64,000 bases of DNA from Bradyrhizobium sp. AZCC 2262 (GTDB lineage Bacteria; Pseudomonadota; Alphaproteobacteria; Rhizobiales; Xanthobacteraceae), in assembly GCF_036924535.1 (NCBI RefSeq), contig NZ_JAZHRT010000001.1, positions 2,790,001 through 2,854,000 of the forward strand, read 5' to 3'. Under the pieces are notes generated by a model. The model was not told the DNA's origin. It saw only the letters and a program-made list of their open reading frames with translations, and did not search any database. Positions 54,787 to 63,571 of this stretch are shown piece after piece. A program made the translations under genes and the position numbers. Each line of letters opens with the position of its first letter. Within the stretch, counting starts at the first letter, position 1.

Positions 54787-55461
54787 CTAACGTTTGCGCT
54801 TGCGTGAATCGTTTTCGGCCATCTCCGCCTGCAGCAACAGCAGCAGGCAATTGCCGAGCCGCTCTTCCATTTCCTGGTCGTGAATGGATAGCGGCCCGGG
54901 ATCGTTGAGGATGGCGTTGACCAGCGTTCCCAGCACGACCTGAAAGCCGAAGGCGATGGCGCGTGTCTTCGCCGCCTTGTTGCCCCGGCCCATGGCGCCG
55001 AGCAGGATCGGCGTGGCGCCTGCCACATTGGCGCGGGCCAGCCCCTTGAAGGTGGACCAGCGGTCCGGCCTCGTGTCGTCGTGCTGAAGTGCTGCGCGCA
55101 GCACGCCTTCATGGTTGCGGATCCAGCCGGTGGTCCCGCGGACGAGGAGACGGCTGAGCTCGGCGAGATCGGTATCCGCCAGCCGCTTGTCGTCCTTCAT
55201 CCGCGACAGCCTGCTTTCGCCATCACGCGCCGCAAGCGCCATCAGCGCATTGAAATAGGCGTCCTTGCTCTCAAACCGGCTGTAGAACGCGCCGACGGTG
55301 GCGCCGACCTGCCGGCACAGCGCCTCGATCGACAATTCCGCGAGGCTGTGGGTGCGCAACATCTCCGCGCCGGCCTGAAGCAGCGCGGCGGTGGTCTCGC
55401 GGCTGCGCTGTTGCCGTGACGGGGTCACGCCGGGGAGATCGAGTTCGGGCGGCCGCTGCAT
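54787..55461 (-). CDS. TetR-family transcriptional regulator
   Basis: 224 aa, ATG at 55461. N-terminal helix-turn-helix: AALLQAGAEMLRTHSLAELS followed by IEALCRQVGATVGAFYSRFE and SKDAYFNALM, the standard TetR form. The C-terminal ligand domain (about residues 70-210) is helical and not assignable. It is divergent from the arylsulfatase gene with a 140-base spacer and is its likely regulator. Confidence 0.87.
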   Translation of the reverse strand: MQRPPELDLPGVTPSRQQRSRETTAALLQAGAEMLRTHSLAELSIEALCRQVGATVGAFYSRFESKDAYFNALMALAARDGESRLSRMKDDKRLADTDLAELSRLLVRGTTGWIRNHEGVLRAALQHDDTRPDRWSTFKGLARANVAGATPILLGAMGRGNKAAKTRAIAFGFQVVLGTLVNAILNDPGPLSIHDQEMEERLGNCLLLLLQAEMAENDSRKRKR

Positions 55462-55600
55462 CGGAACTTGCGTCTCCGTCTGAAATAATCATAATGGTAA
55501 TTCGGATTATGGTTTTTGGCAATGCGCAGGCGGCGCGTTGCCTTGAACCCCGGCGAACCCGTGGGTCAACCGCGGTCGCTCCAAAAAGCGGGAGGAAAGC

Positions 55601-57889
55601 ATGGCGGCAGGCAGCGCAAAACCGTTCGGCGGCACGATCGGCAAGACGGTGGCCGGTTCAAAACCCTGGTGGCCGTCAGCGCCGAAGCCGCCGGCAGGCG
55701 CGCCGAACATCCTGGTCGTCTTGTTCGACGATGTCGGCTTTTCCGATTTCGGCTGCTACGGCTCGGCGATCAGGACGCCGACCATTGACAGGCTCGCCGC
55801 CGAAGGCCTGCGCTATTCGGGCTTCCACACCACGGCGATGTGCTCGACGACGCGCGCGGCGCTGCTCACCGGGCGCAACCATCATTCGGTCGGCGTCGGC
55901 TGTCTCGCCAATTTCGATAGCGGCTATCCCGGCTATCGCGGCAAGATCGCGCGCGAGGCGGGGACGCTGGCGGAAATACTGCGGCCGCACGGCTACCGCA
56001 ACTACATGGTCGGCAAATGGCATGTCACGCCTTTGACCGAAAGCGGCGCCACCGGGCCGTTCGACGGCTGGCCGCTCGGCCGCGGCTTTGATCGATTCTA
56101 TGGCTTCCTCGATGCCGAAACCGATCAGTTCGCGCCGGAGCTCGTTTCCGACAACACCCATATCGACGCACCCGGGACGTATGCGGATGGCTATCACCTG
56201 ACGTCCGACCTGATCGACCAGTCGATCCGCTTCATCGCCGATCACACCGCAGACCGGCCCGATCTCCCGTGGCTGACCTGGGTCGCGCTCGGCGCCTGCC
56301 ACGCGCCGCATCAGGCGCCAGCCGACATCATCAAGAGCTATGACGAGACGTTCGCCCATGGCTGGGACGTCGAGCGCGAGCAGCGGATGGCGCGGCAGAA
56401 GGCGATGGGCATCGTGCCGCAGGAAACCCGATTGCCCGCACGCAATGACGGCGTGAAGGCATGGGAAGAGCACAGCGCCGACGAAAAGCGCGTGTTCACG
56501 CGATTGCAGGCCGCCTTCGCCGGCATGCTCGACCATGCCGACCAGCATCTGGCGCGGCTGATCGGCTTTCTCGACACGGCCGGCATCCGCGACAATACGC
56601 TGATCCTGATCCTGTCGGATAATGGCGCGAGCCAAGAGGGCGGGCCGTTTGGCTTCGTCAACGCGATGGGCCCGTATAATTTCCGGCCCGAACCGATCGC
56701 GGAAAAGCTGCGCCGGATCGACGACATCGGGGGACCGGATTCGCACAGTAACTTTCCGCACGGCTGGGCAATGGCCTCGAACACGCCGCTGCGCCGCTAC
56801 AAGCAGAACACTCATGGCGGCGGCATCCGCGATCCCTTCGTCATGACCTGGCCGAAGAAAATCGCCGCCAAAGGCGAGGTGCGCCACCAATTCGTTCACG
56901 CCTGCGACCTGACGCCGACCTTGCTCGACCTGATCGGCATCGCGCCGCCGGCCGAAATCGGCGGCGTCGCGCAGATGCCGATTGAAGGCGAGAGCTTTGC
57001 GCGCTCGATTGCCGATCCAGCCGCGCCGTCAAAGTCTTCGCCGCAATATTTCGAGATGTTCGGGCATCGCGGGATCTGGCAGGACGGCTGGAAGGTGGTT
57101 TCCTTCCATCCCTCAGGCACGCCGTTCGAGAACGACAAATGGGAGCTGTTTCACTTGGCGAAGGATTTTTCGGAAACCGACGATCTCGCCGAAAAGCAGC
57201 CCGAGCGTTTGGCTGAAATGATAAAACTGTGGTGGAGCGAGGCCGAGAAGCACAATGTGCTGCCGCTCGACGACCGGTTCGGCCCGCGCTTTGCGGAAAA
57301 CGCCGCGCGCTTCCACGGCGCACGCAACAAGTTCACCTTTCACGTCGGCATGGGACACGTGCCGACCGATGTCGCACCCGACGTACGCAGCCGCAGCTAC
57401 ACCATCGAGGCCCATGTCGAGATCGGCGAGCAGGGCGCCAGGGGCGTGCTGATCGCCCACGGCGATGCGACGTCAGGCTACAGCCTCTACATCAAGGACG
57501 GCTTGCTGGTGCACGACCTCAATATCGGCGGCGGCCATGAGATCGTGAGCTCGAACCGCAAGGTGCCCGCAGGCGCACACCGGCTCGGCGTGCATGTCGA
57601 GCGCCTGGTGCGCGAGGAGCCGCCGGCCAAGGGCTCCCGCACCGGCGTGACGGCCTATACGCTCCTGATCGACGGCGAGGCGGCCGGTTCGATCCAGACC
57701 CAGTCTGCCTTCAATAACTTCATCTCGTGGTCCGGCCTCGACATCGGCCGCGATCGTTCCAGCCCGGTCTCGCACTACGAGGCGCCGTTCGAATTCACCG
57801 GGCAATTGCTGAAGGTGACGGTCGACATGCATGACGACCAGAAGCTCGACGGCGAGGGCGTTGGTGCGGCGGAGATGGCGCGGCAGTAA
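55601..57889 (+). CDS. Arylsulfatase
   Basis: 762 aa, ATG at 55601, GGGAGGAAAGC upstream. Type I sulfatase: metal site NILVVLFDDVGFSDFGCYG, formylglycine region TTAMCSTTRAALLTGRNHHS with Cys81, then GKWHV and LSDNGASQEGG. The maturation motif is usually C-x-P/A-x-R; here the third residue is Thr (CSTTR), a variant that I recall from this clade. No signal peptide, so cytoplasmic unless exported otherwise. The last 180 residues form a beta-sandwich (RSYTIEAHVEIGEQGARGVL). Releases sulfate from sulfate esters, supplying sulfur. Confidence 0.88.
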   Translation: MAAGSAKPFGGTIGKTVAGSKPWWPSAPKPPAGAPNILVVLFDDVGFSDFGCYGSAIRTPTIDRLAAEGLRYSGFHTTAMCSTTRAALLTGRNHHSVGVGCLANFDSGYPGYRGKIAREAGTLAEILRPHGYRNYMVGKWHVTPLTESGATGPFDGWPLGRGFDRFYGFLDAETDQFAPELVSDNTHIDAPGTYADGYHLTSDLIDQSIRFIADHTADRPDLPWLTWVALGACHAPHQAPADIIKSYDETFAHGWDVEREQRMARQKAMGIVPQETRLPARNDGVKAWEEHSADEKRVFTRLQAAFAGMLDHADQHLARLIGFLDTAGIRDNTLILILSDNGASQEGGPFGFVNAMGPYNFRPEPIAEKLRRIDDIGGPDSHSNFPHGWAMASNTPLRRYKQNTHGGGIRDPFVMTWPKKIAAKGEVRHQFVHACDLTPTLLDLIGIAPPAEIGGVAQMPIEGESFARSIADPAAPSKSSPQYFEMFGHRGIWQDGWKVVSFHPSGTPFENDKWELFHLAKDFSETDDLAEKQPERLAEMIKLWWSEAEKHNVLPLDDRFGPRFAENAARFHGARNKFTFHVGMGHVPTDVAPDVRSRSYTIEAHVEIGEQGARGVLIAHGDATSGYSLYIKDGLLVHDLNIGGGHEIVSSNRKVPAGAHRLGVHVERLVREEPPAKGSRTGVTAYTLLIDGEAAGSIQTQSAFNNFISWSGLDIGRDRSSPVSHYEAPFEFTGQLLKVTVDMHDDQKLDGEGVGAAEMARQ

Positions 57890-57896
57890 GTCCCCC

Positions 57897-57977
57897 GTCA
57901 TTGCGAGGAGCCCTTGCGACGAAGCAATCCATTTCTCTGCAGGAGGCTCAGGATTGCTTCGCTTCGCTCGCAATGAC
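57897..57977. repeat. REP-like inverted repeat, GTCATTGCGAG type
   Basis: GTCATTGCGAGGAGC...GAAGCAATCC (57897-57930) and GGATTGCTTCGCTTCGCTCG...CAATGAC (57951-57977) form a long imperfect hairpin. A widespread dispersed palindrome in Bradyrhizobiaceae. It lies between the convergent arylsulfatase and RND permease genes and partly overlaps no coding sequence. Confidence 0.75.
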
Positions 57978-57986
57978 GAAGCGAGG

Positions 57987-60900
57987 TCACTCGGCGGCTT
58001 GCTTGACGGAGCGTTCCGCATCTGAATGCGCCCCATGATCGGCATCGCCCGACCGGCCCCAGCCGGCGAACCTGTTCGCGAGCCGGTCGAGATAGAGATA
58101 GACCACCGGCGTCGTGAACAGCGTCAGCGCCTGGCTGACGATGAGGCCACCGACCATGGCGTAGCCGAGCGGCTGGCGGATTTCCGATCCAGTGCCGGTG
58201 CCGAGCATCAAGGGTACGCCGCCCAGCATCGCCGCCATCGTCGTCATCATGATCGGGCGGAACCGCAATAGCGCCGCCTGGCGGATCGCTGCCTCGGGCT
58301 CCAGATGCTCGTCGCGCTCGGCCGAGATGGCGAAGTCGACCATCATGATGCCGTTCTTCTTCACGATGCCGATAAGCAATATGATGCCGATCAATGCGAT
58401 CAGGCTGAAGTCGAACCCGAAGAACATCAGGATCGCCAACGCGCCGACGCCGGCGGAGGGCAGCGTGGACAGGATGGTGATCGGGTGGATGTAGCTTTCG
58501 TAGAGAATACCCAGGATCAGGTACACGACCACGAGTGCGGCGAGAATCAACAGCGGTACGGTGCCGAGCGATTGCTGGAACGCCTGCGCGGTGCCCTGGA
58601 AGCTTGAATTGAGCGTCGAGGGCGCACCGAGTTCGACCATCGCCTTCTGTACGGCGTCGGTCGCCTGACCCAGTGCTACGCCTTGGGCGAGGTTGAAGCT
58701 GATGGTGATCGCCGGGAACTGGCCCTGGTGGCTGATCGACAATGGCCGCACCGGCACGCTGGTCCAGGTCGCGAACGTTGACAGCGGCACCTGGTCGCCC
58801 GTGGTCGGTGACTTCACGTAGATCTTGTTCAGGGTATCGAGATTGCCCTGCAATTCCGGCAGCACCTCGAGGATCACGTGATAGCTGTTGAGCTGCGTGA
58901 AATACTGCGTCACCTGGCGCTGGCCGAAGGCGTCGTACAGCGTGTCGTCGATCAGTTGCGGCTGGATGCCATAGCGCGAGGCGGTGTCGCGATTGATCTT
59001 CAGCTCAAGCGTGGTGCCTTTGGTCTGCTGGTCGGTCGCGACGTCGCGCAGCTCCGGCAGCGTCTGCATCTTCGCCAGGATTTTTGGAGCCCATTGGTTC
59101 AGTTCACCAAGGTCGGCATCCTGAAGCGTGAACTCGAACTGGGTGCGCGTCGGCCGGCCGCCGAGCCGCACGTCTTGTGCCGCCTGCATGAACAGCCGGG
59201 CGCCCTCGACCTTCTCGAGCTTGGGACGCAGCCGGGCAATGATCTGCTGGGCGGAAGCGTTGCGCTGGTTGCGCGGCTTGAGCGTGATGAACATATTGCC
59301 GTTGTTAACGGCCCGGCCGCTGCCACCGATATTCATGGCGATCGTTGCCACATCGGGGTCGGCCATGACGATCTTGCCGAGTTCCTCCTGATGCCGCTTC
59401 ATGTCGGCAAAGGAAATATCCTGGTTGGCCTCCGATGTCGCGGTGATCAGGCCGACGTCCTGCTGCGGGAAGAAGCCTTTCGGGATGATCACGAACAGAT
59501 AGACGGACAATCCGAGCGTCGCGAAGAATATCATCAGCGTCGTGAATTTCCAGCGCAGCGCCAGATCGAGGCCGCGCTCATAGGCGCGAAGCATGGCATC
59601 GAAGGCGCGCTCGCTCCATTGATAGAACCGGCCGTGCTTGGTTTCGCCATGTGCACGCAGGAAGCGCGAGGCCATCATCGGCGTCAGCGTCAGCGAAACC
59701 ACCATCGAGACGAAAATCGTCATCGCCAGCGTGACGGCGAATTCACGGAACAAGCGGCCGATGATTCCGCCCATCAATAGCAGCGGGATCAGCACGGCAA
59801 CCAGCGAAATCGAAATCGAAACAATGGTGAAGCCGATTTCCTTGGCGCCCTTGAAGGCCGCGGCCAGCGGCTTTTCGCCTTCCTCGATATAGCGCGTGAT
59901 GTTTTCCAGCATCACGATGGCGTCGTCGACCACGAAGCCGACGGCGATCGTCAATGCCATCAGCGACAGATTGTCGAGCGTATAGCCGAACACCCACATC
60001 AGCGCGCAGGCGCCGAGCAGGGCCAGCGGCACCGTTACGGTCGGGATTACGGTGGCCCAGAAACTGCGCAGAAAGACGAAGATGACCATCACGACCAGCG
60101 CGATGGTCAGGAGCAAGGTGAACTGTACGTCTTCGACGGCGGCCCGGATGGTCTGGGTGCGGTCGCTGATGACCTCAATCTTGATCGCAGGCGGGATCGC
60201 GGCGACCAGCCGCGGCAGTGCCGCCTTGATCTTGTCGACGGTCTCGATGACGTTGGCGCCGGGCTGCTTGAATACGACAAGAAACACGCCGCGCTTGCCA
60301 TTGGCCCAGGCCGCCTGCTTGGCGTCTTCCGGGCCGGTGACGGCCTGACCGATGTCGCGGATCCGCAAGGGGCCGCCGTTGCGGTAGGCGACAATGACGT
60401 CGTTCCAGTCCTTGGAATCCAGCAACTGATCGTTGGCGTAGATGGTGTAGGCGCGAGTGTCGCCGTCGATATTACCCTTCGGGCTGTCGACGGTGGTGAT
60501 CGCGATCTGAGCGCGCACGTCCTCCAGCGACAGACCCTTGGCGACGAGCTTGGCCGGGTCGATCTGGACCCGGATCGCGGGCTTCTGTTGTCCACCGATC
60601 GTGACCTGGGCAACGCCGGAGATCTGGCTGATTTGTTGGGCGAGCTGGGCATCGACGGCATCGCTGACGGTGGTCAGCGGCAGCGTGTCAGAAGTCGCCG
60701 ACAGCAGCAGGATCGGCGAGTCCGCCGGGTTGACCTTGCGATAGGTCGGCGGCGAGGGGAGGTTTTTCGGCAACTGGCCGCCAGCGGCGTTGATCGCGGC
60801 CTGCACATCGTTGGCGGCGCCATCAATGGAGCGGTTCAGGTCGAATTGAATCGTTACCGCCGCGGTGCCGAGATAGCTGGTCGAGGTCATCTGCGCGATG

Positions 60901-61133
60901 CCGGGAATTTGCGCGAGCTGACGCTCCAGCGGCTGCGCTACCGAGGACGCCATGGTCTCCGGACTGCCCCCTGGCAAGCTGGCGGAAACCTGAATAGTTG
61001 GGAAGTCGACTTGCGGCAGGGGCGCCACCGGCAGCAGCGGATAGGCGACGAGGCCGACGAACAGAATGCCGGCCATCATCAGCGAGGTGCCGATCGGATA
61101 GCGAATGAAGGGCGCGGAGATACCGTCGCTCAT
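57987..61133 (-). CDS. RND multidrug efflux permease (MdtB/MdtC type)
   Basis: 1048 aa, full length for the family. Twelve membrane helices; starts FIRYPIGTSLMMAGILFVGL and PLLPVAPLPQVDFPTIQVSA. Proton-relay Asp pair in VGFVVDDAIVMLENITRYIE, RND hallmark TLPSAGVGALAILMFFGFDF, and GIVKKNGIMMVDFAISAERD. The ATG overlaps the adaptor stop by four bases. With the adaptor and an outer-membrane channel encoded elsewhere it would expel drugs or bile-like compounds. It has the sequence style of the MdtB/MdtC group rather than AcrB. Confidence 0.92.
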   Translation of the reverse strand: MSDGISAPFIRYPIGTSLMMAGILFVGLVAYPLLPVAPLPQVDFPTIQVSASLPGGSPETMASSVAQPLERQLAQIPGIAQMTSTSYLGTAAVTIQFDLNRSIDGAANDVQAAINAAGGQLPKNLPSPPTYRKVNPADSPILLLSATSDTLPLTTVSDAVDAQLAQQISQISGVAQVTIGGQQKPAIRVQIDPAKLVAKGLSLEDVRAQIAITTVDSPKGNIDGDTRAYTIYANDQLLDSKDWNDVIVAYRNGGPLRIRDIGQAVTGPEDAKQAAWANGKRGVFLVVFKQPGANVIETVDKIKAALPRLVAAIPPAIKIEVISDRTQTIRAAVEDVQFTLLLTIALVVMVIFVFLRSFWATVIPTVTVPLALLGACALMWVFGYTLDNLSLMALTIAVGFVVDDAIVMLENITRYIEEGEKPLAAAFKGAKEIGFTIVSISISLVAVLIPLLLMGGIIGRLFREFAVTLAMTIFVSMVVSLTLTPMMASRFLRAHGETKHGRFYQWSERAFDAMLRAYERGLDLALRWKFTTLMIFFATLGLSVYLFVIIPKGFFPQQDVGLITATSEANQDISFADMKRHQEELGKIVMADPDVATIAMNIGGSGRAVNNGNMFITLKPRNQRNASAQQIIARLRPKLEKVEGARLFMQAAQDVRLGGRPTRTQFEFTLQDADLGELNQWAPKILAKMQTLPELRDVATDQQTKGTTLELKINRDTASRYGIQPQLIDDTLYDAFGQRQVTQYFTQLNSYHVILEVLPELQGNLDTLNKIYVKSPTTGDQVPLSTFATWTSVPVRPLSISHQGQFPAITISFNLAQGVALGQATDAVQKAMVELGAPSTLNSSFQGTAQAFQQSLGTVPLLILAALVVVYLILGILYESYIHPITILSTLPSAGVGALAILMFFGFDFSLIALIGIILLIGIVKKNGIMMVDFAISAERDEHLEPEAAIRQAALLRFRPIMMTTMAAMLGGVPLMLGTGTGSEIRQPLGYAMVGGLIVSQALTLFTTPVVYLYLDRLANRFAGWGRSGDADHGAHSDAERSVKQAAE

Positions 61134-62305
61134 TGCTGGCTGGCCTTCGGTGAGCCTGCATCCGAACTCGCAACCGCCGTGCTTACCAGCGCACCGGGCT
61201 GCACTTTATATTGGCCGGACGTGATCACCTGCTGCCCCGGCGACAGACCCTCATCGACCACCGAGCGGCCGTCGATCGAATTCGTCACCTTGATCTTGCG
61301 CAGCTCGGCCTTGTTTTCCGTATTGACGGCATACGCATAAAGGCCGTCCGGTCCGTGCTGGACCGCATCGTCGGCAACGACGGTCGCGTCCTTCAGGGTC
61401 TTGATCAGCAGGCGCGTGGAAACCGATTGACCTGGCCACAGCGCATGGTCCTTGTTGTCGAACACCGCCTTCAGCCGGATGGTGCCGCTCGTGGTGTCGA
61501 CCTGGTTGTTGATCAGCGCCAGCGTGCCTGTCGACAGCACGCGCTTGCCGTCGGTGGAAAGCGCGATCACCTTTGGCGGGGAGGCGTTGAGCGCAGCCTT
61601 GATCTCCGGCAACTGGTCTTCCGGCGCAGTGAAGATCACCGCGATCGGCTCGATCTGGGCGATTGTCACGATGCCGGTCTGCGTCGCGGCATTGACGATG
61701 TTGCCGACGTCGACCAGGCGCAGGCCGGCGACGCCCGAGATCGGCGCCTTAACGGTGGCGTAATCGAGCTGAGTTTGTGCATTCTCAATCAACGCCGCGT
61801 CGGCCGCAATCTGTGCCGTCAGCTGCGCAACGGTCGAACGCTGGGTATCGGTCTGCTGCCGCGTGGCAAATTCACCGAGCTTGGTGTAGCGCTGCAAGTC
61901 GAGATTGGCGTTGGCGAGATTGGCTTCGTCCTGGGCCTTCTTGGCCTTGGCCTGATCGAGGGCTGCCTGGAACGGCCGCGGATCGATCTCGACCAGCGTA
62001 TCGCCCTCTTTGACGAATTTGCCTTCCTGGAAAGCGATCCGGTTGATCTGGCCATCGACGCGGGTCCGGACCACGACGGTGTTGAAGCCTTGCACCGTTC
62101 CAAGGCCGGTCAGATAGACCGGAAAATCGGCTTTTTCGACCGGGGCGATTTTTACGGGGACAGCAATCGCGGCCGGTGCACGCTTCCGGGCATTCTCGGC
62201 CAGTGCGGCACGCTCGTCGCCGTGGAAACGCAGCCACCCGAAATAGCCGAGCCCCGCGACCAATGCGGCCAGCAACACCCAACGGATTGTGCGCGACTTC
62301 GACAT
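61130..62305 (-). CDS. RND efflux periplasmic adaptor protein
   Basis: 391 aa from ATG at 62305 (MSKSRTIRWVLLAALVAGLG); the open frame upstream to 62425 is spacer DNA. One membrane anchor, then the membrane-fusion layout: lipoyl half VRTRVDGQINRIAFQEGKFV, coiled-coil hairpin (QAALDQAKAKKAQDEANLAN to LTAQIAADAALIENAQTQLD), and the second half VKAPISGVAGLRLVDVGNIV. Links the RND permease to the outer-membrane channel. Divergent from the MarR gene across a 160-base spacer with a palindrome at 62387-62402. Confidence 0.92.
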   Translation of the reverse strand: MSKSRTIRWVLLAALVAGLGYFGWLRFHGDERAALAENARKRAPAAIAVPVKIAPVEKADFPVYLTGLGTVQGFNTVVVRTRVDGQINRIAFQEGKFVKEGDTLVEIDPRPFQAALDQAKAKKAQDEANLANANLDLQRYTKLGEFATRQQTDTQRSTVAQLTAQIAADAALIENAQTQLDYATVKAPISGVAGLRLVDVGNIVNAATQTGIVTIAQIEPIAVIFTAPEDQLPEIKAALNASPPKVIALSTDGKRVLSTGTLALINNQVDTTSGTIRLKAVFDNKDHALWPGQSVSTRLLIKTLKDATVVADDAVQHGPDGLYAYAVNTENKAELRKIKVTNSIDGRSVVDEGLSPGQQVITSGQYKVQPGALVSTAVASSDAGSPKASQQ

Positions 62306-62386
62306 GCAAGCTTCTTGGGTTCGGAAGACAAGTAATGGGTGATCAAAACAGTTCCCTGCGAAGCCCGATATAATATGCGTGCACTT

Positions 62387-62402
62387 AATGTGTAAACACA
62401 CT
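62387..62402. promoter_or_regulatory. Candidate MarR operator
   Basis: AATGTGTAAACACACT is an inverted repeat (AATGTGT / ACACACT, one mismatch) in the spacer between the divergent RND operon and MarR gene. Size and position suit a MarR dimer site controlling both genes. An AT-rich stretch with TATAAT-like TATAATATG (62369-62377) is next to it. Confidence 0.55.
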
Positions 62403-62469
62403 ATAACTTGAGGAATCCTAAACAATTGGAAAGGTTTGGGGCCGCCACTCAGCGGACCATCTTATTCAA

Positions 62470-62931
62470 ATGACGCTCGATTTGAAACGCAGGTTGATCG
62501 CCCAACTCGTCGAGAGTTCGCGGCTGCTGCGCAATTACATCGACAATCGCGCCAAGGGACGTGGCACGACGCGCGCACAGTGGATCGTGCTGTTTCGCCT
62601 GCGGCAGCAGGAGGGGCTTTCGCAGGTCGATCTTGCCGATGTGCTGGAACTGCAGCCGATTTCGCTTGTGCGTTTGCTCGATCGCCTGGTCGAACACGGA
62701 CTGCTGGAGCGTCGGCCCGATCCTAAAGACCGTCGCGCCAACCGCCTGTTCCTGACCGAGGGCGGCCGTCAGCTTGTCGACGACCTCGACAGTCTGCGCG
62801 ACGCGATTGCATCGGATGTGCTCCGCGATATTCCGGACGAAGCGATCCAGGCGAGCCTCGACACGCTGGTCGACGTCAAGGAACGCCTCAAGGGTCTCGG
62901 CGAGGCTTCGGATACGATCGTCGCCAAGTAG
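62470..62931 (+). CDS. MarR-family transcriptional regulator
   Basis: 153 aa, ATG at 62470. Winged helix: GTTRAQWIVLFRLRQQEGLS, VDLADVLELQPISLVRLLDR, then the wing ERRPDPKDRRANRLFLTEGG. Helical dimer ends fit MarR. It is divergent from the RND pump and is probably its ligand-released repressor. Confidence 0.9.
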   Translation: MTLDLKRRLIAQLVESSRLLRNYIDNRAKGRGTTRAQWIVLFRLRQQEGLSQVDLADVLELQPISLVRLLDRLVEHGLLERRPDPKDRRANRLFLTEGGRQLVDDLDSLRDAIASDVLRDIPDEAIQASLDTLVDVKERLKGLGEASDTIVAK

Positions 62932-63056
62932 CGCCGGGCGATCGCCTCTCGACGGCAGCCTGACCTCGTCCAGTTTGAGTAGCCCAAATTCGAAACGGTT
63001 GAAACGCGATTGGATGTCGTCCATATCGCGCTCACCACGTCGCGAAATCGGAGTGC

Positions 63057-63299
63057 ATGATGGACGAACTGAACGGACGCATGATGGCGTGCCAGATTCT
63101 GATCACGGGACTGATCGCGCGCGTCGCGAACGATTCGCCCGATCCCTTGCGCTTCCTCACCGACTTCCGCGATGAGATCAAAGCCGTCGTGAAGGGAGTC
63201 AACATCACCGGCATGGACAACACCGATCGCGTCCGTCAGGTCGCGCAATCGACGGTCGATGAATTGTTTTCGCTGATGAAGCCGCCGAGCACAGATTGA
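63057..63299 (+). CDS. Conserved hypothetical small protein
   Basis: 80 aa, ATG at 63057 or 63060. Helical throughout: MACQILITGLIARVANDSPD, LRFLTDFRDEIKAVVKGVNI, TDRVRQVAQSTVDELFSLMK. No signal peptide or metal motif. The composition and even codon use look real, and I recall similar short proteins in Rhizobiales, but no function is known to me. Confidence 0.55.
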   Translation: MMDELNGRMMACQILITGLIARVANDSPDPLRFLTDFRDEIKAVVKGVNITGMDNTDRVRQVAQSTVDELFSLMKPPSTD

Positions 63300-63356
63300 T
63301 GGTCGCGAAAGTGACGGTGCAACTTATGCCCGATTTTACGGCGTTTCTTTCATCTC

Positions 63357-63443
63357 TTTAGAACGTTTACAAAGTAACTTTAGAACCATTTCAAACTACA
63401 GTTTAGAACGCTTTCAAACTGTAGATTAGAATCTCTTTCAACT
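63357..63443 (+). promoter_or_regulatory. Four phased 19-bp repeats upstream of the TonB receptor
   Basis: TTTAGAACGTTTACAAAGT (63357), TTTAGAACCATTTCAAACT (63379), TTTAGAACGCTTTCAAACT (63402) and ATTAGAATCTCTTTCAACT (63425) start 22, 23 and 23 bases apart, about two helical turns. Each is itself a partial inverted repeat (TTTAGAA...TTCAAA). It looks like a co-operative operator array. TTTAGAA resembles the half of iron-control (Irr/ICE) boxes of rhizobia, which would fit the siderophore-receptor gene that follows. Confidence 0.6.
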
Positions 63444-63571
63444 CGTTGGAATCAAACGAGGTGTTGCCGTAATCACATTGACCCGAATTTCTTCGCCCGA
63501 TAGCACCCAATGGGACGGATCGTCGCGCGACAAATATGCGCACGAGCCGAAAATTCATTCTGGGGCGCGTC

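Noticed and set aside
55676..56899. 407-codon minus frame opposite the arylsulfatase
   Set aside because: Shadow frame, no motif.
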